The notes under the pieces are model-generated. The model made no database searches, was not told the DNA's origin, and saw only the letters and a program-made list of their open reading frames with translations. Made by a program: the position numbers and the translations under genes. This document shows, in pieces, positions 35,300 to 44,363 of a stretch of DNA of 64,000 nt. The stretch comes from CAZXEU01 sp965207385 (GTDB lineage: Bacteria; Bacteroidota; Rhodothermia; Rhodothermales; Bin80): positions 1,364,001 to 1,428,000 of the forward strand of contig CBDBLZ010000021.1 in assembly GCA_965207385.1 (NCBI GenBank), read 5' to 3'. The first letter of the stretch is position 1, and each line of letters begins with the position of its first letter.

Positions 35300-36469
35300 G
35301 TGAAGGCACAATTGATCCAGGAAGTGGGCTTCGCAACTAAGGCCGTCCATGCAGGGCAAGAGCCGGATCATGCAACGGGCTCGGTTGTGCCTCCGGTGTA
35401 CCTGACGTCCACGTATGTTCAGCAGGCGCCAGGCAAGCACAAGGGATATGAGTACGGAAGGGTGGCCAATCCCACTCGTTCTGCCTTGGAGACAAGTGTG
35501 GCTGCTCTGGAAGGCGCTGCCTACTGCAGCGCGTTCGGCTCAGGCATGGCGGCCGCGGATGCCATCTTGAAGGCTCTGCGACCGGGTGACCACATGGTTG
35601 TTTCTGGAGATATCTACGGAGGCAATTACCGTTTATTCGATCAGGTGTACCGGCCCTTCGGAATTGAATCGGATTATGTGGACTTGACCGATCCGGTTGC
35701 CGCAGAGGAGGCCATTCGCCCCGGCAGCAAACTATTGTGGGTCGAATCGCCGAGCAATCCCCTTATGCGGATTGTGGACATTGGCCGGACACGCGAGCTT
35801 GCCCATGCGCATGGAATGGATGTGGTGGTGGACAATACCTTTGCCACTCCATACCTTCAGCAACCTCTGGAACTGGGTGCGGATCTTGTTCTCCATTCGA
35901 CGACCAAGTATCTCGGGGGGCACTCGGACGTCATCGGAGGAGCAGTCTGTACAAACCGGGAGGACTGGGCACAGCGGCTGGCCTTTCAGGTCAAGTGTAC
36001 CGGCGCGGTACCGGGCCCGCTGGACTGCTACCTTGTTCTTCGAGGCCTCAAGACGCTGCACGTAAGGATGAGCCGGCATTGCAGCAATGCGCGCCGCATT
36101 GCCGCTTTTCTGGCATCGCATCCCAAAGTCGGGCACGTCCATTTCCCGGGGCTTGCTAGCGACCCCGGCCACCAGTTGGCCATGCGGCAGATGAGAGACT
36201 TTGGTGGCATGATGTCATTTCAGTTGAAAGATGACCGTGTTGATCTGGCGCTGAAGGTCCTGAAGGCAGCAAGAATATTCTCGCTTGCAGAGAGCCTGGG
36301 CGGCGTGGAAAGTTTGATTGGGCATCCAGCCTCCATGACACACGCATCGATTCCGGCGGAGGAGCGGCAGAGAAGAGGCCTGTCCGACGGCCTCATTAGA
36401 CTGTCGGTGGGAATCGAGGAGCCGGAGGATCTGATAGATGACCTGGACAGGGCGCTAAGCGCTGCTTAG
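35300..36469 (+). CDS. Cystathionine gamma-synthase/lyase-family PLP enzyme
   Basis: 389 residues from a GTG codon. Family motifs are FATKAVHAGQEPDHATGSV near the N-terminus, YEYGRVANPTR, the PLP lysine K203 in HSTTKYLGGH and SLGGVESLIGHPASMTH. The enzyme acts on cysteine, homocysteine or O-acyl-homoserine. Synthase (MetB), lyase and O-acetylhomoserine sulfhydrylase cannot be separated confidently by eye. The EYGRVANPTR and SLGGVESL segments fit MetB or cystathionine gamma-lyase best. No other methionine gene is adjacent. Confidence 0.85.
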   Translation: MKAQLIQEVGFATKAVHAGQEPDHATGSVVPPVYLTSTYVQQAPGKHKGYEYGRVANPTRSALETSVAALEGAAYCSAFGSGMAAADAILKALRPGDHMVVSGDIYGGNYRLFDQVYRPFGIESDYVDLTDPVAAEEAIRPGSKLLWVESPSNPLMRIVDIGRTRELAHAHGMDVVVDNTFATPYLQQPLELGADLVLHSTTKYLGGHSDVIGGAVCTNREDWAQRLAFQVKCTGAVPGPLDCYLVLRGLKTLHVRMSRHCSNARRIAAFLASHPKVGHVHFPGLASDPGHQLAMRQMRDFGGMMSFQLKDDRVDLALKVLKAARIFSLAESLGGVESLIGHPASMTHASIPAEERQRRGLSDGLIRLSVGIEEPEDLIDDLDRALSAA

Positions 36470-36699
36470 GCACGGCCGCGCGCGGGCGCAAGGTCTGAAT
36501 CCGCGTGTGCTACGGTCGGGAGGCCTGCGAGGCTGTTGCAGGCGACTGGGCCGGCGCTCGATACTGCGGAGGTACGGAAGGCACCGTCGATTTCTGGCGC
36601 GCCAAGGATATGGAAGGCGCCGAAGGGCGATGCTGGAAGGCTAGCGCCCACCCGCCGGCCCTTGGCCAAACGTCCGCAGCGCGAAATGCGGATCAGACT

Positions 36700-36718
36700 C
36701 TTGCGCCGATGGCGCAAG
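36700..36718 (+). other. Perfect hairpin between convergent genes
   Basis: CTTGCGCC at 36700-36707, a GAT loop and its complement at 36711-36718 form an 8-bp stem. It lies in the 266-base gap between the ends of two convergent genes (36469 and 36736). No T-run follows on either strand, so it may be a weak bidirectional terminator or an unrelated palindrome. Confidence 0.45.
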
Positions 36719-36735
36719 CGCCCAACATCCTTGCA

Positions 36736-38901
36736 TCAGTATGCCAGCAGCGACCGTGCGGCTTCCAGGATATCTTCATCCTGGGGCAGCACCGCATGCT
36801 CGAGCGGGACCGAAAAGGGTACAAACGTAAATTCGCCCGCCACGCGTCGAATCGGGGCATCGAGGTACTCGAATGCCCGGTCGGCAATCTGGGCACTGAT
36901 CTCTGCCCCGAAGCCAATGAACTCGTGGTCTTCGTATGCGACCAGGACCCGGTTGGTACGCTTCACTGAGTCGAGGATGGCTTCGGAATCCAGCGGCATC
37001 ATCGTGCGCAAATCCAGGACTTCGATTTCGGCACCGTCCTCCTTTGCAATCTGTCTTGCCACGTGGAGACACTTGTGCACCAGCATGCCGTAGGTGACGA
37101 TGGTAAGGTCGGTGCCCTGCCGCCTTACGGCGGCCTTTCCGAATGGCAATACATAGTTGGGACCCGGCTCTGGCGTTCGAGCGGCGCTACTGCGATAGAG
37201 GGCCTTGTGCTCCAGAAACAGCACCGGATCATGCCCCCTGATTGCCGTTTTCAGCAGCGCTTTGGCATCGCCAGCCGTTGAAGGCATGGCGACATACAGG
37301 CCCGGAATATGGCCGAAAATGCTCTCGATATTCTGGGAATGACACAGGCCCCCGTGAATATACCCTCCACACGGCACGCGAACGACCATCGGGCAGGACC
37401 ACCGGTTGTTCGACCTGTAGCGAATCACGGCGGCCTGATTGCGTAACTGCTGCATGCCCGGCCAGATGTAATCCGCAAACTGGATCTCAATGACGGGCCT
37501 GTAGCCGGCGGCGCTGAGCCCGACAGCGGTGCCCACTATCGACGCTTCGGCTAGCGGAGCGTTGAAGCATCTGGTCTCGCCGAATGTGGTCGTCAGATTT
37601 CGCGTTGCGGTAAAAACACCTCCCTTCTCGCCGGCTACGTCTTCGCCGAAGACTATGACGTTTTCATCCCGCTCCATTTCTTCCATCAGAGCGTGGTTTA
37701 TGGCGTCAACCATCACCACGGGCTCTCCAAGCTCCTCGTCTGTACTGATTTCGGGCGTCGCAGGACCTTCGTAATACACATGGCTCGTGGCCGATTCAGG
37801 GAGCGGATCAGGTTGCGTCTCTGCCCAGGCTGCGGCCTCATCCACTTCCTGGTGAACCGCCGCACGCAATGCTGCCACCGACTCCGGCGTCAGCACTTCG
37901 GCACCAAGGAGCGTTTCTTCCATGCGGAAAATGGGGTCGACCTCCCGGTCTTGCCGCAATTCTTCGGACGAACGGTATTTCAGGTGGTTGTCGGATGACG
38001 AGTGAGGCAGAAGCCGCACGACGTCAGCAACCAGGCAGACAGGGCCGTTGCCCGCACGAATATGATCAATGGCACTCTTGGCCACGGCAAAGGACTCGAA
38101 GAAGTCCGTCCCGTCGACCCGGTAACGCGCCAACCCCTCATATCCTGCGGCCAGCTTGTACGGTGTCCCGCCTGCTACCTGGTCTGCTACCGGGACGGAA
38201 ATTGCATACTTGTTGTCCTGGATCAGGAACATAATGGGTGCACGCGTTCGAGCGGCCCAATTCAGAGCTTCGTGAAACGTGCCCTGGGATGTTGCACCGT
38301 CGCCGCCGCAACACAGCACGTAGGCATCGTTCTGCAGCCGCTGAACAGCTATGGCGGTGCCCAGGCCGGGCAGCCACTGCGCACCCACGGAAGAAGCCAC
38401 CGTGAAGATGTTCTTGTCGGGGTGGCTGTAGTGGGACGGCATTTGCCGGCCTCCGGAATTTGGAGAATCTGCCTTGGCCAGATGGTCAAGCAGCGTTTCC
38501 CTGATTGTCTGGCCTAGCGCAAGCGCCAATGCAAGGTCTCGGTAGTACGGCACAAACCAATCATGGCCCGGGCGAGAAAGCAGCCCGAGGGCTATTTGAA
38601 TAGCCTCGTGGCCACTACAACCGACATGAAAGTTCCCCTTGCCCTGCTTTAGGAGCGTCATCATCTTTTCGTCGAGACGACGCGCCGTGAGCATGGTGCG
38701 GTAAATGCCGACAAGCGTTTCGCTATCAAAACCTCCAATACCTGGAGGGAGAAATCCCGAGCTGCCTTCGACGGCTACGCCCGGATGGGTCAAGGTGCCC
38801 AGATCCTGATCTGCCGGGTGGCTGCCGTTCGAGTTGCCAGTCTTGATATTGGTGTCGAAGTCCTGAATCGTATTCCGAGCTTGAGTTACGCGTTCTGCCA
38901 T
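36736..38901 (-). CDS. 2-oxoacid dehydrogenase E1 component, fused alpha and beta subunits
   Basis: 721 residues. The N-terminal half is E1 alpha, with the thiamine diphosphate motif GGDGATSQGTFHEALNWAA and a QDNKYAIS end. The C-terminal half is E1 beta, with FGEDVAGEKGGVF and the pyrimidine-ring domain RNQAAVIRYRS, then a transketolase C-terminal domain. Fused E1 alpha/beta proteins of this length are common in Bacteroidota and usually decarboxylate branched-chain 2-oxoacids or pyruvate; the substrate cannot be assigned here. E2 and E3 are not in the window. The two-component genes lie upstream on the same strand. Confidence 0.88.
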   Translation of the reverse strand: MAERVTQARNTIQDFDTNIKTGNSNGSHPADQDLGTLTHPGVAVEGSSGFLPPGIGGFDSETLVGIYRTMLTARRLDEKMMTLLKQGKGNFHVGCSGHEAIQIALGLLSRPGHDWFVPYYRDLALALALGQTIRETLLDHLAKADSPNSGGRQMPSHYSHPDKNIFTVASSVGAQWLPGLGTAIAVQRLQNDAYVLCCGGDGATSQGTFHEALNWAARTRAPIMFLIQDNKYAISVPVADQVAGGTPYKLAAGYEGLARYRVDGTDFFESFAVAKSAIDHIRAGNGPVCLVADVVRLLPHSSSDNHLKYRSSEELRQDREVDPIFRMEETLLGAEVLTPESVAALRAAVHQEVDEAAAWAETQPDPLPESATSHVYYEGPATPEISTDEELGEPVVMVDAINHALMEEMERDENVIVFGEDVAGEKGGVFTATRNLTTTFGETRCFNAPLAEASIVGTAVGLSAAGYRPVIEIQFADYIWPGMQQLRNQAAVIRYRSNNRWSCPMVVRVPCGGYIHGGLCHSQNIESIFGHIPGLYVAMPSTAGDAKALLKTAIRGHDPVLFLEHKALYRSSAARTPEPGPNYVLPFGKAAVRRQGTDLTIVTYGMLVHKCLHVARQIAKEDGAEIEVLDLRTMMPLDSEAILDSVKRTNRVLVAYEDHEFIGFGAEISAQIADRAFEYLDAPIRRVAGEFTFVPFSVPLEHAVLPQDEDILEAARSLLAY

Positions 38902-39048
38902 TCGGGCCCATTATCTAACGTGATTTGAAAACTCCTCGCACGCATGGTCTCTGGAGGCCCCTCTATTCAAATAGGCTATTCTTGCCGTGACATGAAGCAA
39001 CGCGGAATTGGGATTTGACTTGAATTTACGAAATCAGGCGCCAAGGGT

Positions 39049-40491
39049 TCATGTCGCATCGGCCGCCGGAAGATCGAACCAGAAGCGGGTGCCACCGCCG
39101 GGCTTGCTGTCTACGCGTATCCTTTCGCCGTGCGCGTGCAGTATCTGCTTGACTATGGAAAGGCCCAGCCCGCTGCCGCCGCTTTTTCGGGTTCGTGCCG
39201 GATCCACGCGGTAGAATCTGTCGAAGATTCGCCCAAGATGCTCGTCGCTGATGCCCTGGCCGTCGTCTGCTACCTCAATTCGCACCTTGTCGCCCTGGCG
39301 CTGGTACTGGCACTTGACCACGCTAGAATCGCTGTAGGCGACGGCGTTGTCCAACAGGTTTACCAGGACTTGCCGGATCCTGTTGCGGTCCGCGAGTACA
39401 TGCACAGGATGGGAGCTGGTAGTGAGTCGGATGCCATTTTCTTCTGCCTTCGGGCGCATCGTTTCAGATACCTCGTGGACGAGCTCCGCGAGGTCGATTA
39501 CCGAGGGCTCCAACAGGTCCTCCCGGTATTCCAGACGCGCGATTTCAATCAGATCGTTGAACAGGTTGCCCAAGCGCTGGAGGTTGACCAGTCCTTTCGC
39601 CGCATAGCGGCTGCGTACCGCATCGCTGAGCTGGGAAGATGCGAGTGCTTCCAGATACCCGCTGATCGAGAAGATGGGATTACGCACTTCGTGCGACACG
39701 TTGCCAATGAATTCGCTCTGTATCCTTGTCAATCGTTCCAGCTCGCGGATTTTCTGACGGTAGCTAACGGACATGCGGTCCAGATTGGCGGCAAGGTCCT
39801 GGATTTCGGCGGATCGTGTCGTCACCTGAATGGGGGTGTCAAATTTGCCTCGCGCGATGTTGTCAGCGCTCTTGCCAATGGCGAGCAGCGGTGTAGTCAC
39901 GCGGTCAGAGGCTATCCAGCTGCCTACGAGGGCCATCAGCAGCGCCATTATCATGCCCAGTACCAGCGTCCACTGCATGTCCAGCGCAACGGAATGAAAG
40001 AGGCGCTCCGGCTGGAGTACGGCTACAAGAAGACCGGAGTCCGGTTGAAGCGCGGCACTGAGAGTGATTCGGGTGCCATCGGGCAAGCGTAGCCGGGAAT
40101 AGTACTTCTCGTCCGGGTCAAGTCCCGCCGCAAGGTCGGACCTAATGTGGGACACAGCTACGCCTGCCATCTCGGGCCCGCTGGTCCAGATGAGGCTGTC
40201 GCGCAGCATGAGCAGGACGCGGATGTCCGAAGAGCGGCTCAGCTGGTCCAAATGCAACAGCTGTTCGGAATGGGGAATGTCGTCGGCAAGCGTCTCAAGA
40301 ATGTGGTCCAGGTCCGCGCTGTACGTGACTTCTGTCGCTTCCCGTATTTGCGTCCGCAAGGTGAAAAGCACGTAGCTGCCCACGCCCGCCACGGCCAGAC
40401 CCACGAATAGTGCGAAGGTCAGGAACATCCATGTTTTTGTTTGGGCACGTGGAGGGAAAACCAGCCGCCAGATCCAGGAGATGTAAGCCAT
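39049..40491 (-). CDS. PhoR-like sensor histidine kinase
   Basis: 480 residues. Two membrane helices (about 20-44 and 172-195) frame an extracytoplasmic sensor of about 125 residues. HAMP (about 196-248), HisKA with phospho-acceptor H267 in VSHEVRNP and an ATPase domain with LVNLLDNAVAYS, DDGQGISDEH and GSGLGLSIV follow. The order is that of PhoR-like kinases. It lies 297 bases downstream of the response regulator on the same strand, so the pair probably works together although the gap is long. Confidence 0.9.
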   Translation of the reverse strand: MAYISWIWRLVFPPRAQTKTWMFLTFALFVGLAVAGVGSYVLFTLRTQIREATEVTYSADLDHILETLADDIPHSEQLLHLDQLSRSSDIRVLLMLRDSLIWTSGPEMAGVAVSHIRSDLAAGLDPDEKYYSRLRLPDGTRITLSAALQPDSGLLVAVLQPERLFHSVALDMQWTLVLGMIMALLMALVGSWIASDRVTTPLLAIGKSADNIARGKFDTPIQVTTRSAEIQDLAANLDRMSVSYRQKIRELERLTRIQSEFIGNVSHEVRNPIFSISGYLEALASSQLSDAVRSRYAAKGLVNLQRLGNLFNDLIEIARLEYREDLLEPSVIDLAELVHEVSETMRPKAEENGIRLTTSSHPVHVLADRNRIRQVLVNLLDNAVAYSDSSVVKCQYQRQGDKVRIEVADDGQGISDEHLGRIFDRFYRVDPARTRKSGGSGLGLSIVKQILHAHGERIRVDSKPGGGTRFWFDLPAADAT

Positions 40492-40788
40492 GGGAATTCG
40501 GGCCTAGACGGGAGCAGAGTAGCCAAGAGTTGTGGTCGGGGAATCAGTGCCAATCCGGCAAACGACGGCGATAGTTTCTCCGGTTCGTGTCAGCGAGCAG
40601 GGCGGGCACGTGAATGCAGGCGTCCCAGTGGGAAGGGTAGGCACTTGCAGCGGTGCCGGTGGATTGTGCTGCATACATGCCTGCATGCTCGCCAGACCCG
40701 GAGCTGGGGCAACCTTAACTAGGGTGTCGACGCGGAGCGGATTTGGATTATGCCGTGGCCGCCACCGCGTCCGGCTGCGAAGCAGCCA
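40492..40788 (-). other. 297-bp gap between response regulator and kinase genes
   Basis: No open frame of recognisable domain is present. A 60-codon frame on the minus strand at 40504-40686 has no hydrophobic or conserved pattern and is not called. No strong hairpin with T-run is visible, so the two genes may still share a message. Confidence 0.4.
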
Positions 40789-41529
40789 TCAGGCTGCGCT
40801 CCCGGAATCGGTTGCCTTCTCTTCCGTCTCACTCTCCGGCACGAAGCGGTAGCCGACACCGCGGACGGTTTGGATACAACCGGCCAGATGGCCAAGCTTT
40901 TCCCTAAGGTTCTTTATATGGGCGTCAACCGTGCGTTCGGTTACCATCATGGCATCCTTCCAGATGGTGTGCAGAAGCTGTGTCCGGCGGAAGGCCTTGC
41001 GCGGATGCCTGACAAGGTATCTAAGTAGCTGGAATTCTGTCAGCGTCAGCCCCAGGTCCTCGTCGTCAAGAGAGGCTCGGTATTCTTCCTCATAAATGGT
41101 CAGTGATTCAATACGAATGACCTTGCTCTCTTCGTATCCCGAGCGTCTCAGCACTGCCTTGGCATGTGCCACGATAACCTGGGGTGGCACCGGCTTGGTG
41201 AGATAGTCATCGGCGCCAAGCATGAGCCCCTTCACCTGGTCCTCCTCTTCTATCTTTGCACTGAGGAAGATTATGGGTATCTGTTCGGTTTCCGCCCTTG
41301 AGCGAAGTCTCTGGCAGACTTCAAATCCGTCAGCGCCGGGTAGCATTATATCCAACACAATCAGATTCGTGTTTTTCGAGACCAGGTCCAGGGCCTCCTC
41401 GCCGTCGTAAGCCTTGACAACCGTGAATCCTTCCTCTTCCAGAAAGTGACTTACTACTTCCACGACATCCTCTTCATCATCAACGACGAGTATCTGGATC
41501 TCGGCAGGATCTGTTGCGGTAACCGGCAT
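40789..41529 (-). CDS. PhoB/OmpR-type response regulator
   Basis: 246 residues from ATG at 41529-41527; an upstream in-frame start lacks homology. The receiver domain has the acidic pair near residue 17-18, phospho-acceptor D60 in VLDIMLPGADG and the conserved Lys in DDYLTKP. The winged-helix DNA-binding domain follows (about 135-230) with LTLTEFQLLRYLVRHPRKAF and VDAHIKNLREKLG. It should regulate target genes with the downstream kinase. The target is unknown; PhoB-like function is inferred from domain layout only. Confidence 0.9.
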   Translation of the reverse strand: MPVTATDPAEIQILVVDDEEDVVEVVSHFLEEEGFTVVKAYDGEEALDLVSKNTNLIVLDIMLPGADGFEVCQRLRSRAETEQIPIIFLSAKIEEEDQVKGLMLGADDYLTKPVPPQVIVAHAKAVLRRSGYEESKVIRIESLTIYEEEYRASLDDEDLGLTLTEFQLLRYLVRHPRKAFRRTQLLHTIWKDAMMVTERTVDAHIKNLREKLGHLAGCIQTVRGVGYRFVPESETEEKATDSGSAA

Positions 41530-41848
41530 CTCAATGCAAATAAAGTGACAGGGAGATTGTCGCGGTCCGGGATGTCCCCGCACCAAATGGTTAAATCTAC
41601 CAAAATCGGGTATTACTGGCTACCCGAATCGTGCCGTAGGAGGCCCCCGTTCGTGGCCGAAGGCCCGTATGGATACGGATTCGGCGGTATGAAGGCCCAG
41701 GCGGACACCCGATGCTTGTGCGAATCCGGTTGTCGACGTGGACGACTGTCCACAAAAATGCCATTATACCCGGCTTTGAAGCGCGTTTCGTTTGCATGGC
41801 AATAGATCATATATTTGGGCAACGAGAATCCGCCGGACCTTACCAGAC

Positions 41849-43147
41849 GTGATAAAGCCGGATCTGCTCCTTCGCAACGGCACGCTCGTTGATCCGGAAA
41901 CCGGATCTTGCAGGAAGGCCGATGTCCGCATTTCAGACGGTGTAATTGCGGAAGTTGGCGAGAAGGTGGAACCCCGCGGCGAGGCTGTCTACGAGGCTGA
42001 CGGCCGACTGATTTCACCCGGTTGGATGGATATGCACGTCCATCTAAGGGAGCCAGGATTCGAATACAAGGAATCGATAGAGTCAGGTTGCGGTGCTGCT
42101 GCTGCTGGGGGTTTTACGGCCGTTGCCTGCATGCCCAACACCGACCCGCCGATTCACACACGAGACGTAGTGGAGTTTGTTGTCCGGCGCGCGGAGGGGC
42201 TTGCGGTTGATGTACATCCCATAGCTTGTGTTTCAAAGGACCGGTCAGGAAAAGAGTTGGCAGAATTGAGCCAGCTTGCAGAGGGCGGGGCGGTTGCCTT
42301 TAGTGACGACGGCGCGCCCGTGCAAAGCAGCAGTCTCATGCGCAGGGCGCTTGAGTACGCCTCCATGCTTGGCAAGCCCATCATCAACCATATGGAGGAC
42401 CTTGGTGCGGGACCAAAGGGACACATGAACGAAGGGCTTGTCGCGACCCGTCTGGGCGTGCGGCCGGTACCGGCCTTGTCCGAGGAGCTGATGATCGCCC
42501 GAGACCTGCTGCTTGCCGAGTTGACAGGCGGGCGCCTCCATGTAGCACATATTTCCACGGCAAGGTCCGTGGAAATGGTGCGGCATGCCAAGGCACGAGG
42601 AATTCTTGTCACCGCCGAGGTCTGTCCGCATCATTTTGCTCTGACGGACGAGGCCGTCATGCAGACCGGGTTCTCGACTGCGACTAAAATGCATCCTCCC
42701 CTGAGGACTCGCCCGGATGTCATAGGCATTACAGAAGGACTGGCCGATGGCACAATTGATGTCATCTGTACGGACCACGCCCCGCATGCATCTTTCGAAA
42801 AAGACGTAGAATTCAGTGCAGCACCGGACGGCATTCTTGGGCTCGAATCGGCCTGGGGACTGGTGGGCCGCTATCTGACGGGCCCCGGCATTCTATCCGT
42901 CGAACAGGCAGTATACAAGATGTGCATTGCGCCCAGGCAAATACTGAATCTCGAAGTTCCCGGTCTGCTGGAAGGGAAGCCGGCGAACCTGACCGTATTC
43001 GATGCTTCAACAGAGTGGGTCTTCGATGAGTCGTCCATTCACTCCAAGAGCCGCAACACGCCGTTTCTCGGGATGGCCATGCGCGGCAGGCCGTGGGCCA
43101 TCTACAATAACGGGCAGCTCAAGGAGAATCCTCTTCCCGGTGCCTGA
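41849..43147 (+). CDS. pyrC: Dihydroorotase
   Basis: 432 residues from GTG 41849, the codon just before the conserved KPDLLLRNGTLVDPE segment; an upstream TTG at 41792 would add 19 unconserved residues. Amidohydrolase motifs are GWMDMHVHLREPG with the HxH metal ligands, ACMPNTDPP and the CTDHAPH segment. It interconverts carbamoyl-aspartate and dihydroorotate in pyrimidine synthesis. The length and the DHAPH segment put it in the class I, long form. It leads a long plus-strand run. Confidence 0.9.
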   Translation: MIKPDLLLRNGTLVDPETGSCRKADVRISDGVIAEVGEKVEPRGEAVYEADGRLISPGWMDMHVHLREPGFEYKESIESGCGAAAAGGFTAVACMPNTDPPIHTRDVVEFVVRRAEGLAVDVHPIACVSKDRSGKELAELSQLAEGGAVAFSDDGAPVQSSSLMRRALEYASMLGKPIINHMEDLGAGPKGHMNEGLVATRLGVRPVPALSEELMIARDLLLAELTGGRLHVAHISTARSVEMVRHAKARGILVTAEVCPHHFALTDEAVMQTGFSTATKMHPPLRTRPDVIGITEGLADGTIDVICTDHAPHASFEKDVEFSAAPDGILGLESAWGLVGRYLTGPGILSVEQAVYKMCIAPRQILNLEVPGLLEGKPANLTVFDASTEWVFDESSIHSKSRNTPFLGMAMRGRPWAIYNNGQLKENPLPGA

Positions 43148-43267
43148 ATTGCACACAGCCAGGCTCGCTGCACGGATCCAAGGCGCTGCCGGCCAGGATA
43201 GCGTTGCAGGAACGACGCTTGCTTTCGGCCCGATGCCGAAGCTGAAAGGCGTGGTGCGGAGTCTGCC

Positions 43268-44356
43268 ATGATCCAATCAGCGCAGCGTATCCGGTTGGGT
43301 CTGCTCTATGGTGGCATGTCGGCTGAGCACGCCGTGTCGCTGGTTTCCGCCAGAAACGTGTACGACGCACTGGACAAGAGTCGCTATAAGGTGACTCTGC
43401 TCTGGATTGACGAAGCGGGCAAGTGGCATACCATGGACTCGCCGGGCCACTTGCTAGGCGAAGTCACGCAGGGAACTCCGGTTCTGCTATCACCACATGG
43501 CGGCGAGGGAAGGACCTTCCTGGCGGTGGATGGCACGCAGAAGCGCAAATTGGCTCTGGACGTCGTCTTTCCGGTTCTCCATGGCACGAATGGCGAAGAC
43601 GGGACCGTGCAAGGGCTCTTGCAGATGCTGGGAGTCCCGTATGTAGGGGCTGGCGTACTTGCCTCCTCGGTCTGCATGGACAAGGAAATTGCAAAACGGC
43701 TGCTCTTGGCGGCAAGTCTGCCGATTGCAGACTTCGTAGTATTGAAAAGGGGACAAGGCAGCAGTCAGGGATACGAGGCGCTTGAAGCCCGGCTCGGGAC
43801 ACCGTTTTTTCTGAAGCCAGTGAATACAGGCTCCTCTGTAGGTATAAGCAAGGTGTACGGCCGGGACGGATTCGCGGCGGCTCTTGACCATGCTTTCGCG
43901 CATGACAAGAAGGTACTCGCTGAGCGGTTTATCTCTGGAAGGGAGCTGGAATGCGCCGTAATCGGAAACGAAAACCCGCGGGCCACCGAGGTTGGAGAAA
44001 TCATCACGGGCCATGACTTCTATTCCTACGAGGCCAAGTACCTTGACGAGGAGGCGACCCAGCTCATCCTGCCCGCGCCCATAGCTTCACCCGTATCTGA
44101 AATGATTCGCAGCCTAGCCCTTGAAGCCTATAGGGTGCTGGAATGCGAAGGGATGGCGAGAGTGGATTTCTTCCTGGATGAGGACGACGATGTATATATA
44201 AACGAGCTCAACACCATTCCGGGATTCACTTCTCAGAGCATGTTCCCTCTTCTGTGGCAGCACTCCGGAGTGAGCTTCTCGCGGCTCATCGATTTGCTGA
44301 TTGAAGCGGCCTTCGAGCGGCACGCGGCCGACATGGCCCTCCGCCGCCACCGTTAG
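43268..44356 (+). CDS. ddl: D-alanine--D-alanine ligase
   Basis: 362 residues. The start LGLLYGGMSAEHAVSLVSA and the HGTNGEDGTVQGLLQ loop mark the N domain; FFLKPVNTGSSVGI, DFYSYEAKYLD and YINELNTIPGFT mark the ATP-grasp parts. It makes the D-Ala-D-Ala dipeptide for peptidoglycan. It sits 7 bases before murF, which joins this dipeptide to the precursor, so the two steps are directly linked. Confidence 0.95.
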   Translation: MIQSAQRIRLGLLYGGMSAEHAVSLVSARNVYDALDKSRYKVTLLWIDEAGKWHTMDSPGHLLGEVTQGTPVLLSPHGGEGRTFLAVDGTQKRKLALDVVFPVLHGTNGEDGTVQGLLQMLGVPYVGAGVLASSVCMDKEIAKRLLLAASLPIADFVVLKRGQGSSQGYEALEARLGTPFFLKPVNTGSSVGISKVYGRDGFAAALDHAFAHDKKVLAERFISGRELECAVIGNENPRATEVGEIITGHDFYSYEAKYLDEEATQLILPAPIASPVSEMIRSLALEAYRVLECEGMARVDFFLDEDDDVYINELNTIPGFTSQSMFPLLWQHSGVSFSRLIDLLIEAAFERHAADMALRRHR

Positions 44357-44363
44357 GTTGACA

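Noticed and set aside
40504..40686. A 60-codon minus-strand frame with several Cys and Pro residues between the two-component genes
   Set aside because: No ribosome binding site, no signal peptide and no similarity that I recognise; too short to support alone.
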